Notes: a model not told the origin generated them from the letters alone. A stretch of 64,000 nt of DNA from JAANXG01 sp963731035 (GCA_963731035.1 CAVSUY010000009.1:62001-126000), one strand, 5' to 3'. Shown: positions 28,372 to 38,321, numbered from the stretch's first letter. Translations and numbers: made by a program.

Positions 28372-29391
28372 ATGAGTAGCGCAACCGGGACCTCGCTCTT
28401 GTTTTGGATCGATTCAGCCTCGCGTTGGTCGAGGATCCGCCATACGGCCCTTGCCGTAGGGCTGTGCGTCCTGGGGCTCTCGGTCAGCGAGCCCGCCCGC
28501 TCGGGAGTCTCGCAGGCCGGTGCCTGCCCTGTTCCCGGTCTGGCGCGCTACAGCTCCCGCTCCGTCGCGACCGAGCAGGGCGTTCGCCGCCGCTGCGCCC
28601 TGTTGCAGAACATAGAGCGCGACGGCACGCCGCTTCCGCCCAACCTGCGCGGCAAGATCCTGCACGAGCTCACGAACCGCTTCGCGGTGGAGCTCGACTT
28701 CACCGGTGTAGTCGGCGTGTCTCACCGTGCCGCCGATTATCTGCTCAGGTACATGCCGGAAACCGCCGCCCTGGTAAGTGTGTATTCCGGCAAGGAATAC
28801 GCCGCGACCCAGGTGGAGGGATCGCCGGGCCCGCGCAGGTTCTTCGTGACCGGCAACGACGCTTTTGCGGCAAGCTTCACGTACCTCCGTTCCAGCACAT
28901 CGCGGGCGCTCAGCGAGTACGTGTTTTTCGAGACCGGCCGCGCCAAGGTGCTGTTGTGGACCGTATGGGGCAACTCGTTCATCCACTACGATCTGGAGCC
29001 GGCCAGTGTCGAATCGTCACGCTACGATATACGAATCCACGTGTTCACCGAGTCCCGGATACTGCGGGCCGTACTGAGCTCCGGATTGTTCCGGCACTAT
29101 GCACGCTCGATGTTCAAGAATATCCTTGATGATGTCGAATCTGCCGTCCACGGGTTTGCCGGCGACTCCGCTCCGGACGAGGCCTTGCCGCCGTATTTCG
29201 TCACGGGCCTGAGGAATGCCCTGCATCCGAAACCGCGCGACTCCCGCACCCCCGGCTCGTCGCCGCATGATTCAAGCTCTCTCTTCGGGCCGTCGCCGGG
29301 CATGGGGCGCGTGACGCCTCGTCTGCCCGTTGTCGATTCGCGGCACCGCCTAACGACTGGAAGGCAAGAGGATCAAGTATTCTCTGACTGA
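28372..29391 (+). CDS. Hypothetical secreted protein
   Basis: A 339-residue protein. A hydrophobic segment near residues 24-42 (HTALAVGLCVLGLSVSEPA) looks like a signal peptide or anchor, though its N-region is long. The middle (residues about 85-260) is well structured with GKILHELTNRFAVELDFTG and SYVFFETG-like strands. The C-terminal 60 residues are low-complexity Pro/Ser/Arg. I do not recognise a family. The start could be later. It is downstream of the Tat-exported protein but separated by a hairpin. Confidence 0.55.
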   Translation: MSSATGTSLLFWIDSASRWSRIRHTALAVGLCVLGLSVSEPARSGVSQAGACPVPGLARYSSRSVATEQGVRRRCALLQNIERDGTPLPPNLRGKILHELTNRFAVELDFTGVVGVSHRAADYLLRYMPETAALVSVYSGKEYAATQVEGSPGPRRFFVTGNDAFAASFTYLRSSTSRALSEYVFFETGRAKVLLWTVWGNSFIHYDLEPASVESSRYDIRIHVFTESRILRAVLSSGLFRHYARSMFKNILDDVESAVHGFAGDSAPDEALPPYFVTGLRNALHPKPRDSRTPGSSPHDSSSLFGPSPGMGRVTPRLPVVDSRHRLTTGRQEDQVFSD

Positions 29392-29584
29392 ATCCGCCGC
29401 GGCGGTTGCGCGGGCTTTGCCCTGGATCCGCACGCAACGAATTCTCTGCGCACGGCTCGCTGAAGCGATCGGACTACACCCGCACTTTTGGCATCGCCAC
29501 CCCGGGAGCATGATGGGAGTTGGCGATAAGATCGAGGTGATCATCGAGGCCGCGTTCAGCGGCCCCCCCTGGCCGGGCGCCGGC

Positions 29585-30178
29585 TCATCCTGAGCCGCCT
29601 TCACGCACGATCAAGGCGAAACGGTCGGCAAGCTCGGCGAGCGCCACCTCGTGTACGGTCGCGGCGGGGATCACCCCGCCACGGCCGTCCGGCAGGTCGC
29701 GGCTGCCGCAGGAGGCGGCATCGATGGTGACCCGGTAGCCGAGGTCCAGGGCGGCTCTGGCCGTGGAGCTCACGCACATGTGTGTCATGAATCCGGCCAG
29801 GATGATGTCTTTGCGACCCGTCGAGTCCAACAGAGTTTGCAGGCCGGTTCGGGCGAAGGCGTTCGGAAGAGTTTTTTCCACTACTTCCTCATTGCCGGAA
29901 GGCTCCAACTCGCCGACGATCTGCCCGCGTTCAGCCTCCCTGTCGAACAGTCCGCCCGGTCGTCCCAGGTGAGCGACGTGAACAATCGGCGCATCGCGTG
30001 CGCGCGCCGACGCCAGGAGACGAGCCGCCGCACCCACGGCGGCTTCCGCCCCGGAGACTGCGATGGGTCCGTGCCTGTATTCGTTCTGGATATCGATGAA
30101 AACGACGGAGGCGTTGTCCACCGTGGCGGGGGTGAGATCGGCGCCCGCAATCTCTAGCAGGGTCCTGGCTTCGGTCAT
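29585..30178 (-). CDS. Isochorismatase-family cysteine hydrolase
   Basis: A 197-residue hydrolase with the Asp-Lys-Cys triad visible: Asp in VFIDIQNEYRHG, Lys in VVEKTLPNAFART and Cys in AGFMTHMCVSSTAR, with the usual cis-peptide region before it. Relatives hydrolyse nicotinamide, carbamoyl compounds, ureidoacrylate or isochorismate. The substrate cannot be read from sequence. It appears to stand alone. Confidence 0.88.
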   Translation of the reverse strand: MTEARTLLEIAGADLTPATVDNASVVFIDIQNEYRHGPIAVSGAEAAVGAAARLLASARARDAPIVHVAHLGRPGGLFDREAERGQIVGELEPSGNEEVVEKTLPNAFARTGLQTLLDSTGRKDIILAGFMTHMCVSSTARAALDLGYRVTIDAASCGSRDLPDGRGGVIPAATVHEVALAELADRFALIVREGGSG

Positions 30179-30325
30179 GGTGAATGGATCCTCATGGTGA
30201 CTGGCAACGCCGTGCGGGCTGCCGCAGTGCGGTTGAAATAGAGCCTCGCGGATCGTGCACGACTCCCGCGTCCGCTCGCGCCCCCTGGCGGAAATCGGCC
30301 CGGCCCCCGCGGGCGAGCCAGAGCG

Positions 30326-30568
30326 TCAGGATTCGCCGCCGGCGCTCTCGCCGTCGGCCGCCTCTTCAGCCGGGGCCTCTTCCGGGGTGGTCTGCACCTC
30401 CCGGGGTTGCGGTTTCGCCTTCGGCTGTTCCTTGAGCAGACCCTCCTTGAGGAGAATTTCAACCTTCGCGTCACCGTTGATCCACTTCTTGTCTTTGCCG
30501 CGCACTGCATAGCGCCCGTCCGCACGCTGCATGATGGTGTGCTCGGCAGCTCGTTTGACTGTCTTCAC
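30326..30568 (-). CDS. Conserved small hypothetical protein
   Basis: An 80-residue protein with a compact N-terminal half (TIMQRADGRYAVRGKDKKWI, then KVEILLKEGLLKE) and a disordered Pro/Glu/Ala tail. The N-terminal half resembles a small gammaproteobacterial conserved family of unknown function. Acidic tail length probably varies. No operon partner is evident. Confidence 0.65.
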   Translation of the reverse strand: MKTVKRAAEHTIMQRADGRYAVRGKDKKWINGDAKVEILLKEGLLKEQPKAKPQPREVQTTPEEAPAEEAADGESAGGES

Positions 30569-30691
30569 TTTGCCTTTCCCTCGTTGATGGTTGAAGTAGC
30601 GACGCGCATTTTAGCGTTTCCCGGTCGTGGAATCCCGCGATTCGGTGGCGCGGGACTCCCAGCGGGCGGCAGGGTGCCCGGCGAAACGGGA

Positions 30692-33625
30692 TCAGGCTGT
30701 GCCGGCTTCAATGGGCCCGATGCTGAGCTCTTCCAACGGGCGCGGGCGACCGATATGGAAACCTTGTGCGTAGTCCACCCCCATGTCGCGCAGCGCGGCG
30801 AGTATCTCCTCGCTTTCCACGAACTCGGCGATCATCTGCTTGCGCATGCTGCGCCCCACTTCGTTGATGGCGCGCACCACGGCTGCGTCGGTTGGATCGC
30901 GGACGAGATCGCGGATAAACGAGCCGTCGATCTTCAGGTAGTCAACCGGGAGGTTCTTCAGATAGGAGAAGGAGGACAATCCGCTGCCGAAGTCATCCAG
31001 CGCGAATCGACATCCCAGGGCGCGCGCTTTCTCGATCAGCTCTGTGGCCTCGGCGAGGTTGGAGATTGCTACCGTTTCGGTGATCTCGAAGCACAACGAC
31101 TGGGCAAGTTGGCCCAAATCGTCCAACCGCTCGACGAGCTCGCCGACGAAGCCGCGCTCGTTGAGGGAGGCGCCGGATAGATTAATGGACAAACGGGGAT
31201 TCACATGCGCCCCGCTGTTCCTTTTCAGCCACTCGATCGCAGTCTTGATGACCAGGCGGTCCACCTTCGGCGCCACGGCATAGCGCTCGATCGCCGGCAT
31301 GAAGGCCCCTGGTAGCACGCTGCGCCCGTTGTCCCGCAGGCGGATCAACAGCTCGAACCAGAAGAGACCTTCCTCGTGCGTCGCGACGCCGATGATGGGC
31401 TGGCCCACGAAATACAGATCGCCCGTCTCGATGGCGCTGATAATGCGCGGGACCCACTGCATTTCACCGTGGCGCCTGTGCAGGCGGTCGTCGTCTTCCT
31501 GCCAGATGATGAAGCGGTCACGGCCGGCATCCTTGGCGGCGTAGCACACGGTGTCGGCTATCCGAAGGATCTCGGAGGTGCTGCTGAACTTCTCGGCCTC
31601 GATCTGAACGCCGCCGATGCTGGCCGAAAGCCGAAAGTTCTGTTCCTCCCAGGTAAATACGAACTCCTGGATCACGTTCAAGACACCCGCCGCGACATCA
31701 CGCATGGCTTCCTCGGAACAGTTACGAAGAAGTACGCCGAACTCGTCGCCCCCCAGGCGGCCCACCAGGTCCGAAGAACGCACTTGGCGCTGGAGCAGAG
31801 GTGCGAGCTGTTGCAGCAGCATATCTCCGGCAATGTGACCCGCGGTGTCGTTGACCAGCTTGAATTGATCCAGGTCTATGTAGAGGAACGCGCCCACCGT
31901 GTCGCGCTGGTTGACCTCGCGCAGCACCTCGGCAAGCTGGCGGTCGAACTCGCGCCTGTTGATCAAGCCCGTGAGGGCATCGTGCCTCACTTCGTGCATC
32001 AGCTTCTCCGAGAGCTCGCGCGCGTGGGAAATATCCTGAGCTACGACGACGAAACGTTCGATGTTGCCTTCAGCGTCTTGCACCGTACCCACGGAGATGT
32101 TCATCCAGACCGTCTTGCCGTCTTTTCGCAGCCAGCGCTTCTCGGTGAAGAACATGTTCTGCTTGCCCGCCAGCAGGGTCGAGAACCCCGCCTTGCTTTC
32201 CTCCAGGTCCTCGGGATGCGTGACGTCGTGAAAGCGCAGTTGACTCATTTCTTCGGCGGAATATCCCAGCAGCCGGGCGAACTCTTCGTTGACACGCAGA
32301 TACCTGCCTTCGGTAGACACGTGGGCCATGCCCACCGCGGCGTTCTCGAAGGTGGCCCGGTAGATAGCCTCGCTATGAGCCAGGGCGTGGGATCTGTGGG
32401 CGCGCTCGACGGCGATGCCGGCGATGGACCGCAGACCGGCGAGAACATCCAGCTCGTCTCCGCTCGGCTGCCTTGGCATACGGTAGTACACGGCGAAGCA
32501 GCCCAGCACGTTGCGGCTCGAATCCAGTATGGGCATGGGCCAGCACGTGCGCAGTCCTTCGGGCCGGGCTAGAACCCGGTACTCGCTCCACAGCGGATCC
32601 GTTTCGATATCGGTGGTGATTACTGTCCTGCCGTGAGACATGGCGGTGACGCAGGAGTCGACCGACGGACCTATGCGCAAGCCATCGATCGCCTGCCGAA
32701 AGGAAACGGAAAGACTGGGAGCGGCCACGTGATACACGCGTTGGCTGCCGGAATCGAGGAGAAGTATCGAACATAGGGATTCCGGCAGAACGGACTCCAC
32801 CAGAGTCGCAAGCTGTTCCAGCGTGTCCGGCAGCGGCTCCGCGTTGGCGATGAGACGCAGGGCTTCGGCTTCCCCCTGCAGCAACAACTCCGCCCGCTTC
32901 CGGCGCGTGATATCGCGAATGGCGCCTCGAACGAAGGTGCCGCGAGCGCTCGGTAGTCTGGACAGCGCGACCTCGGCATAGAATGGTTCCCCGTTCAGCC
33001 GGCGATGGAGCCACTCGAAGACGATGAGTTCCTTCTCGAGTGCGTAGCGGATGTGTTCGCACGCCGCCGCGGCGCTGTCGCGGCCGTCCGGCTGCTTGTC
33101 CGCGGAAATGTCCGCGATGGTGTAGCGTCGCCCGGCGCCGGGCTGCATTCCGAACATTTCATGAAACTTGGGGTTGCCTCGAACTACGTGGCCGTCCGGG
33201 TCGGCAAGGCAAATAGCCTCCGGCGCATTGTCGATCAGGGCTTCATAGTGCGCGTTGGCGTGTGCCTCCAAGGTTCGATGCAGTCTGTCGCTGCGTTCCT
33301 GGAGCCAGGCTAGCAGGGCAGCGACGAGGGTGATCGCGGTGATTCCCGACAAGGCACGGGGCAGCGACCCGACCAGCGCCGGAGGCCCGAAGCCTATACT
33401 GTAGGCATACAAGATGTACCCGACCGCAACGGCGCTACCAATAAGGGCACCGCGGCGTCTGTCTATCGTGGCGGCCGCGATGACACTGCCGAACAGCAGC
33501 AGGAACGGTATGGGAGGCAGGAAATTGGAATAGCGCAGAGCCTCGATCAGCAGAACGACGGCCGCCGGCAATAGCGAGGCCGAAAACCGACCGAACGACA
33601 AGGCCCGGTTCTGGTCATCCGGCAT
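30692..33625 (-). CDS. Membrane PAS-GAF-PAS-GGDEF-EAL cyclic-di-GMP enzyme
   Basis: A 977-residue signalling protein. Order: about four membrane helices (residues 13-110), PAS (127-245), GAF (265-405), PAS/PAC (418-540), GGDEF (545-710) and EAL (725-970). GRLGGDEFG is intact near 624, with an RxxD inhibitory site (RSSD) five residues before. This points to a competent diguanylate cyclase with product inhibition. The EAL domain has FELLIR at about 756, ETV, LDDFGSG and KIDG, so phosphodiesterase activity is also plausible. It makes and/or degrades cyclic di-GMP, controlling biofilm or motility. It stands next to the glycan cluster, but on the same strand with an 87-base gap, so a link is only suggestive. 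Confidence 0.93.
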   Translation of the reverse strand: MPDDQNRALSFGRFSASLLPAAVVLLIEALRYSNFLPPIPFLLLFGSVIAAATIDRRRGALIGSAVAVGYILYAYSIGFGPPALVGSLPRALSGITAITLVAALLAWLQERSDRLHRTLEAHANAHYEALIDNAPEAICLADPDGHVVRGNPKFHEMFGMQPGAGRRYTIADISADKQPDGRDSAAAACEHIRYALEKELIVFEWLHRRLNGEPFYAEVALSRLPSARGTFVRGAIRDITRRKRAELLLQGEAEALRLIANAEPLPDTLEQLATLVESVLPESLCSILLLDSGSQRVYHVAAPSLSVSFRQAIDGLRIGPSVDSCVTAMSHGRTVITTDIETDPLWSEYRVLARPEGLRTCWPMPILDSSRNVLGCFAVYYRMPRQPSGDELDVLAGLRSIAGIAVERAHRSHALAHSEAIYRATFENAAVGMAHVSTEGRYLRVNEEFARLLGYSAEEMSQLRFHDVTHPEDLEESKAGFSTLLAGKQNMFFTEKRWLRKDGKTVWMNISVGTVQDAEGNIERFVVVAQDISHARELSEKLMHEVRHDALTGLINRREFDRQLAEVLREVNQRDTVGAFLYIDLDQFKLVNDTAGHIAGDMLLQQLAPLLQRQVRSSDLVGRLGGDEFGVLLRNCSEEAMRDVAAGVLNVIQEFVFTWEEQNFRLSASIGGVQIEAEKFSSTSEILRIADTVCYAAKDAGRDRFIIWQEDDDRLHRRHGEMQWVPRIISAIETGDLYFVGQPIIGVATHEEGLFWFELLIRLRDNGRSVLPGAFMPAIERYAVAPKVDRLVIKTAIEWLKRNSGAHVNPRLSINLSGASLNERGFVGELVERLDDLGQLAQSLCFEITETVAISNLAEATELIEKARALGCRFALDDFGSGLSSFSYLKNLPVDYLKIDGSFIRDLVRDPTDAAVVRAINEVGRSMRKQMIAEFVESEEILAALRDMGVDYAQGFHIGRPRPLEELSIGPIEAGTA

Positions 33626-33712
33626 CGAGACACCCTTGATATCGAAGGCTCAAATCGAAGGATAGACCGCCATGGAGAAACTCACAACTTGTGAAGGCCC
33701 TGCAACGGGAAC

Positions 33713-34552
33713 CTATTCCGGCAGAAATCGGCGGGCGGCGACGCTATACGTCGTATCCACGCTCCTGATGTAGTGTTCGGAGAGCCGTCCGGCGTCGAAA
33801 TTCGAGAAATCCCGGCGCTCGAGGTCCCACCAGGCATGGGCCCACAGATGCAGGCTGCACACATCCCCGAAATCCGCGTCCAACCCCTCCAGCAAGGTAT
33901 GGATTCCCTCTCGCGTACAGGGGTGCTTAAAGAAGTATCTTTGTGGTGCCACGTACACCTCGCCGGGATAGCGGCGGGTCAGCTCGGTCAAGGCTTGGCA
34001 GGAGTGCCGGCTCCAGCTGCCGTCGAAAACTTCGTACATTTCCTCGAGCCATCGGGCTCCGAATGGCGCGTTCGATTCGGACAGGATCACGGCATTGCAC
34101 ACGGATCTTTCGCCTGTCCCGGGTCCCGCAGCGGACCGCAGCTCTTCCTCCGCCACCACGAAAGATTCCTTAAACATGGAGGAGGGCAGCGGGTTCACGA
34201 ACAGGGTGTCCATGTCGGCATATACGCCGCCTTGCTCGAGCAGAACTTTCAGGCGAATGAAATCGGCATGGTGTGCATAGTCCAGCCCGAGACCGCGAAT
34301 CAATCTGCCCTCCTCGTGGTCCAGGTATCCCGGATGATTCACCAGGAACGTCTCGGGTTGAAGCCTGTGAAGAGTCAAGCGTTCTCGTATTGCGTCCCAC
34401 CAGCGTCCGTACGGCTCGTGGCAGTAGTGGAAATGGATCTCCGCGGGTCGGTTGACCTCCAGGCACGAGGCCAGGCACAAGTAATGGACGATGTGGAACG
34501 CCTCGGTTTGGGGCTTCAGGCCGAATACGAAATGGTATTGATTGGGAATCAC
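33713..34552 (-). CDS. GT32-like glycosyltransferase
   Basis: A 279-residue protein with the sugar-nucleotide/metal DXD motif in GGVYADMDTLFVNPL, preceded by ADFIRLKVLLEQ. This is the arrangement of the Gly_transf_sug/GT32 family. It lacks a signal or membrane segment and probably works on the cytoplasmic face. It is the last gene of the minus-strand glycan cluster, 25 bases after the GT4 gene. Confidence 0.85.
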   Translation of the reverse strand: MIPNQYHFVFGLKPQTEAFHIVHYLCLASCLEVNRPAEIHFHYCHEPYGRWWDAIRERLTLHRLQPETFLVNHPGYLDHEEGRLIRGLGLDYAHHADFIRLKVLLEQGGVYADMDTLFVNPLPSSMFKESFVVAEEELRSAAGPGTGERSVCNAVILSESNAPFGARWLEEMYEVFDGSWSRHSCQALTELTRRYPGEVYVAPQRYFFKHPCTREGIHTLLEGLDADFGDVCSLHLWAHAWWDLERRDFSNFDAGRLSEHYIRSVDTTYSVAARRFLPE

Positions 34553-34577
34553 TCGAGAATCGCTGAAAAGCCCGGTG

Positions 34578-35762
34578 TCAGACGGACAATGCCTCGACGA
34601 GCCGGCCGCCGACCTGCTCCTCGCCGTATCGCGCCTTGATTAGGCGCTGCAGCCCGGCGCCGCGTTCCCTCGCCGGCTCCTGGTTTTGATGGATCCACCT
34701 GAGCTTGTCGATAGCGTCGTCAATGTCCGGCCACGCCCACTGCTGTCCCGCCGAGTAGGATTGCGGAGCCAGGGCGTGTCGGACATTGCGCAGCGAATAA
34801 TCGACGATGAAGGCGATCTCCGGGGACAGGTAATCGAGTTGTCCGCCCCATCCCGTGATCAGGACAGGGTTGCCGGCGGTGCCCGCTTCGAATGCCCCCA
34901 GCGCCCATCCCTCGCCGTGGGGCAGTGCAACGTAGCAGTCGCCCGTGGTATGCAGTGCGTCGACTTCGTCGCAGGGTATCTCGTGGTCGATAAGACGGAT
35001 GTCGGCGGCGTCGGGGTAGTTGGCGACGATCTTCTCCACGAAGTCACGGGTCCTTCCCCGTTTGACGGAGTCATAGTGTTGATCGCCCAATAAGCCGGTC
35101 TTGATTACCAGGGTGACGGGGTCCTTGTTGCTGAATGCCTGGAGGTAGGCCTGTAGAGTCAACCAGGGAGACTTGCGGATGTTCCAGGCGCTGATGGTGT
35201 AGAAGACGTAGTGGTCGGTCGGGATACCGTAGCGCTCCCGGAAGTAACGGGCACCGTAGCTCTCGCTTACTATCTCCCTGGCGATATGGGGCACCACCTC
35301 GATCTTGTCTTCCGGCTGGGTGGCGCAGAATGCCGCCTTGCTGAACTGGCTCGGGACCAGCACCCGGTCCATTCGCTCACAAAGCAGGTTCCAGTGCGCC
35401 GGAATGGCACTGGTCTCCCACACCGTGTACCCGATGTTGACGGTTCGCGGGTCCCAGTACAGATCCCACAGCTCCGGAACGGTATGGTGCAGCACGACAT
35501 CCCGTTCGAGGCTGCGGCAATCGCCGCGCGTTCGCGGGGCGACATTGAACAAGCCGCTGTCAACATAAGCGTGTCGCAGCTTTCGGACCCGGTACGCCAG
35601 CTCCCCCTCGTCGGACTTGTCCCGGTACCCGCGGGGAGAGTTGAAAAGCGGAAGCCAGTACACTTTGACTCCCCGATGCTCCAGGGCGCGCATGTAGCAC
35701 TGCGCCGAAAGCCCGTAGCCGGATGCCTCGGCCAGCGAGATGTACTCAATAGACTCGATCAC
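34578..35762 (-). CDS. GT4-family glycosyltransferase A
   Basis: About 394 residues from GTG 35762 (VIESIEYISLAEASGYGLSA). A longer frame to 35924 runs into the divergent gene and is not credible. It has GYTVWETSAIPAHW, VLVPSQFSKAAF, VIKTGLLGD and the C-terminal donor-binding motif HGEGWALGAFEAGTAGNPVL, typical of retaining GT-B enzymes of family 4. The TVWET-x-x-IP segment is shared with the GT4 at 39057-40142, so the two may be paralogues. Confidence 0.85.
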   Translation of the reverse strand: MIESIEYISLAEASGYGLSAQCYMRALEHRGVKVYWLPLFNSPRGYRDKSDEGELAYRVRKLRHAYVDSGLFNVAPRTRGDCRSLERDVVLHHTVPELWDLYWDPRTVNIGYTVWETSAIPAHWNLLCERMDRVLVPSQFSKAAFCATQPEDKIEVVPHIAREIVSESYGARYFRERYGIPTDHYVFYTISAWNIRKSPWLTLQAYLQAFSNKDPVTLVIKTGLLGDQHYDSVKRGRTRDFVEKIVANYPDAADIRLIDHEIPCDEVDALHTTGDCYVALPHGEGWALGAFEAGTAGNPVLITGWGGQLDYLSPEIAFIVDYSLRNVRHALAPQSYSAGQQWAWPDIDDAIDKLRWIHQNQEPARERGAGLQRLIKARYGEEQVGGRLVEALSV

Positions 35763-35913
35763 GATCCAGGCCAACGCGCTCGAATAAAGAGGACCGCCGG
35801 AGTTTCCCCGTTTCGGACCACTCGTGGATTTGTTGCAGGACCCCGGTTGTACGACAATAATCGGCCCTGCCATCCGGACCGTCCGGATGAACGACCCCGG
35901 ACCGGGATAAAGA

Positions 35914-36573
35914 ATGAGCCCCATAGAAACTGGCGCCCCGAACCTCTTGATCGCAACGCCCGCCTACGGCGGCCAGGTGCACGTGGACTACGTCCACGGG
36001 TTGATGGATCTTTACCGTCACAACATACGGTTTCGCCTGCTGACCATCGGCAACGAGAGCCTCATCACGCGCGCCCGGAACACGCTCATTTCCGCGTTCC
36101 ACCGCGCCCGCTCCTACACGCATTTGCTGTTCCTCGACGCTGACGTACAAATGACCGGCGGGGGTATACAGACCCTGTTGAGCCGCAATAAGGCCGTTAT
36201 CGGCGCCCCGGTTGCGTTGAAGCGCGTCTCCGCCAGTGGCGACAAGGTGTTCAACTACCAGAAAATACTGACCCAAGACGGCGACCTGGCCACCGTCGCC
36301 CATCTCGGTACCGCGGTGCTCATGCTGAGTCGCGATGCGGTCGACGCCCTGATTCGGGATGCGATCTCCGATCACCGGTCCTATCGATATACATTCGAGA
36401 CCGAGTCCGGAGAGAAAGTCATGGAGGACTACGACGTCTTTCAGGTCGGGGTCGTCAACGACGAATACCTGTCCGAAGACTTCTGGGTGTGCGACAGCCT
36501 TCGCCGGCTGGGCTTCGAAGTATTCGTCGACTTCTCCGTGTCGACGGTGCACCACGGTATCCAGCGCTTCTAG
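35914..36573 (+). CDS. GT-A-fold glycosyltransferase (GT2-like/Anp1-like)
   Basis: A 219-residue protein with LLIATPAYGGQVHVDYVHGL at the N-terminus, NESLITRARNTLISAFHRA and DXD in LLFLDADVQMTGGGI. It ends with VSTVHHGIQRF, probably containing a third metal-binding position. It is the only plus-strand gene in the glycan cluster and is divergent from GT4 A, so the 151-base gap holds the promoters of both. Its sugar is unknown. Confidence 0.8.
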   Translation: MSPIETGAPNLLIATPAYGGQVHVDYVHGLMDLYRHNIRFRLLTIGNESLITRARNTLISAFHRARSYTHLLFLDADVQMTGGGIQTLLSRNKAVIGAPVALKRVSASGDKVFNYQKILTQDGDLATVAHLGTAVLMLSRDAVDALIRDAISDHRSYRYTFETESGEKVMEDYDVFQVGVVNDEYLSEDFWVCDSLRRLGFEVFVDFSVSTVHHGIQRF

Positions 36574-36647
36574 GAAAGCTCAGCCTCGCCAGCAGCCCCG
36601 CCAGGGCTCAGGCGATATCCTCGTCGTCTCCGTAAGGGCTGGAGCTG

Positions 36648-37232
36648 TTAATGGACGAGGTCACGATTCGTCAGGCACCCGGGGCCGGGCGGGGCGAAGA
36701 AAGCGCCGCTCTCCCCGCTGGCCCCGGCGGTCAAGCTGACCCCGCCACCCTCGACTCGCTGGTTCTTGAACTGCAGCGTTTCGGGGCCGACCGATCGCTG
36801 GAAGTTGCCGAGGGAGTCACCCGTTCGCGGAACCGAGCCGCTGAGGTCGGCGGATGCGTTCGTGGAGAGCGTGTACGCGCTGCCACATATCAGCGCATCG
36901 TTTTCCCTGACGGTCCAATAGGCCTCGAAGTACACATTGCCGACCATGGCACTGGCAGGCTGGAAGGCGTACGCATTGGGGGCGACCAGATCCAGCACGG
37001 ACGGTCCTTCGTCCCGCCGCGTCATGGTCGACGCAGCGGCGCCGAAGTTGCCGACTATGGGCCCACTGGTTTGAGCGTGTGCTGGAAGCATGATCGAGTC
37101 GACCACCGGAGATACCCAAGTCTTCGGCAGCATTACCCCGGTGGCCATGATGCCGCCGGTGCCTGTCAGCGCCTTGAGCAGGCGGCGACGGGGGGAAATC
37201 CGGTCCTGTTCGATTCTGTTGTCTTCTTTCAT
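36648..37232 (-). CDS. Tat-exported small protein, LPAHAQTS family member 2
   Basis: About 194 residues from ATG 37232. The frame is open to 37286, but MKEDNRIEQDRISPRRRLL is the more natural Tat leader. It carries RRR, a glycine-rich hydrophobic stretch (KALTGTGGIMATG), then LPKTWVSPVVDSIMLPAHA and QTSG. This is the same leader as 27565-28119. The mature part is rich in Ala/Ser/Gly and has two or three Cys. Function is unknown. It lies between glycosyltransferase genes and runs with the downstream minus-strand set, so it may be a substrate or partner of the glycan system. Confidence 0.7.
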   Translation of the reverse strand: MKEDNRIEQDRISPRRRLLKALTGTGGIMATGVMLPKTWVSPVVDSIMLPAHAQTSGPIVGNFGAAASTMTRRDEGPSVLDLVAPNAYAFQPASAMVGNVYFEAYWTVRENDALICGSAYTLSTNASADLSGSVPRTGDSLGNFQRSVGPETLQFKNQRVEGGGVSLTAGASGESGAFFAPPGPGCLTNRDLVH

Positions 37233-37304
37233 GTCGGAACTCAAAGAGTCACTTCGTTCCGGAGAATGATACAGTACCGTTGCCAATTGTCCACAACCGG
37301 CGGA

Positions 37305-38321
37305 TCAGGGATCAATTTCTTGGGGTCGTGCGCGCAGCCGGCCGCCGCAGGTGCAAGTTCCGGGGCAGCGGTGCGCCAGCTTTACCGCCATTCGGTGAAG
37401 TGGATCGATCGTTCCAATATCCAGCAGCCTCTCGAAGCTGGCGCAGTAGTTCCGGTCCTTCCATTCGAGGTACCGTTGGTAGGCCTGATCGTCCTGATCC
37501 AGATAGAGAAGGTAATCGGCGAGCTCCCTGGGGCCGGCAAAGTCCCGAACATTGATCACGGCGTTGTCGCCGGGCAGGAAGTCGTCGATATTCTCGGCGC
37601 CGCAGTACACTGGAACCGTCCCCGCGGCCAAGGCGTGGAACAGTCGCTCCGTAACGTAGTCCCGGCTCAGCGAATTCTCGAATGCGAGATAGAACTTGTA
37701 GCCGGGAAGCACGTCCAGAATCGAGGCGAAGCCTCCTTTGCACCGGGCGTTGCCGCGCCTCACGAAGCCCGCAATACTCCTGTTGTTGAGACAGCTGCCG
37801 AGGGCGTCGATGGGCATATGCGCCATGAGCCGCCTGACATAGGCATCTCGATACGCCACAGGGTTGGACGCAATGTAGACGGCCGGAGACCGTTTACTCT
37901 TCCCGTCGACAGGGATCGGTGGTCTCCTGAAGTCGCCGTACTGCTTCCAGTTCGGATACAGTGCCGGGACATCTGAATCCAGCCGGTAGGTCATGTGCAG
38001 GTCGAATCGACCGAGCACCTCCGGATTCGCGAGGATTGGCCAGTTCCGGTCACTCTCCATCGACATCAGGATCCAGGGTTGTTTCTTCTCTTTCGGCAGC
38101 CGGGTGATCGATGGCGCGTGAAACCAACAGGCATCGGCTTTGTCCAGCAATGCCTGATCGGTGGAGAAGTTGCAGCTCAAGTCGATGCCCAATTCCTTCG
38201 GCACGTCGAAAGGTTTGACATAGTCATCACCGAAGTAGTGCGGTGTGCAGGCGACGACGGTCAGCCTCTCCGCCTGCAGGTCTCGCGGAGGCACCCAACT
38301 GCCCGTGCCGACGCTATTCAT
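37305..38321 (-). CDS. GT10 alpha-1,3-fucosyltransferase-like enzyme
   Basis: A 338-residue protein. Its GDP-fucose-binding region is clear: GYKFYLAFENSLSRDYVTE followed by RLFHALAAGTVPVYCGA, then DDFLPGDNAVINVRDF. These are the hallmark motifs of family 10 fucosyltransferases. The upstream acceptor domain holds ILMSMESDRNWPILANPE. Its 5' end overlaps the sulfotransferase gene by eight bases. GDP-fucose synthesis genes (gmd, fcl) are not in the window. It probably adds fucose or a related deoxyhexose to a surface glycan. Confidence 0.85.
   Translation of the reverse strand: MNSVGTGSWVPPRDLQAERLTVVACTPHYFGDDYVKPFDVPKELGIDLSCNFSTDQALLDKADACWFHAPSITRLPKEKKQPWILMSMESDRNWPILANPEVLGRFDLHMTYRLDSDVPALYPNWKQYGDFRRPPIPVDGKSKRSPAVYIASNPVAYRDAYVRRLMAHMPIDALGSCLNNRSIAGFVRRGNARCKGGFASILDVLPGYKFYLAFENSLSRDYVTERLFHALAAGTVPVYCGAENIDDFLPGDNAVINVRDFAGPRELADYLLYLDQDDQAYQRYLEWKDRNYCASFERLLDIGTIDPLHRMAVKLAHRCPGTCTCGGRLRARPQEIDP

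Noticed and set aside
31376..32572. 398-codon plus-strand frame inside the GGDEF/EAL gene
   Set aside because: Shadow of a strong multi-domain gene; no recognisable motif.
35763..35924. Extra 54 codons at the start of GT4 A
   Set aside because: They overlap the divergent glycosyltransferase start and contain no family sequence; GTG 35762 begins the conserved part.
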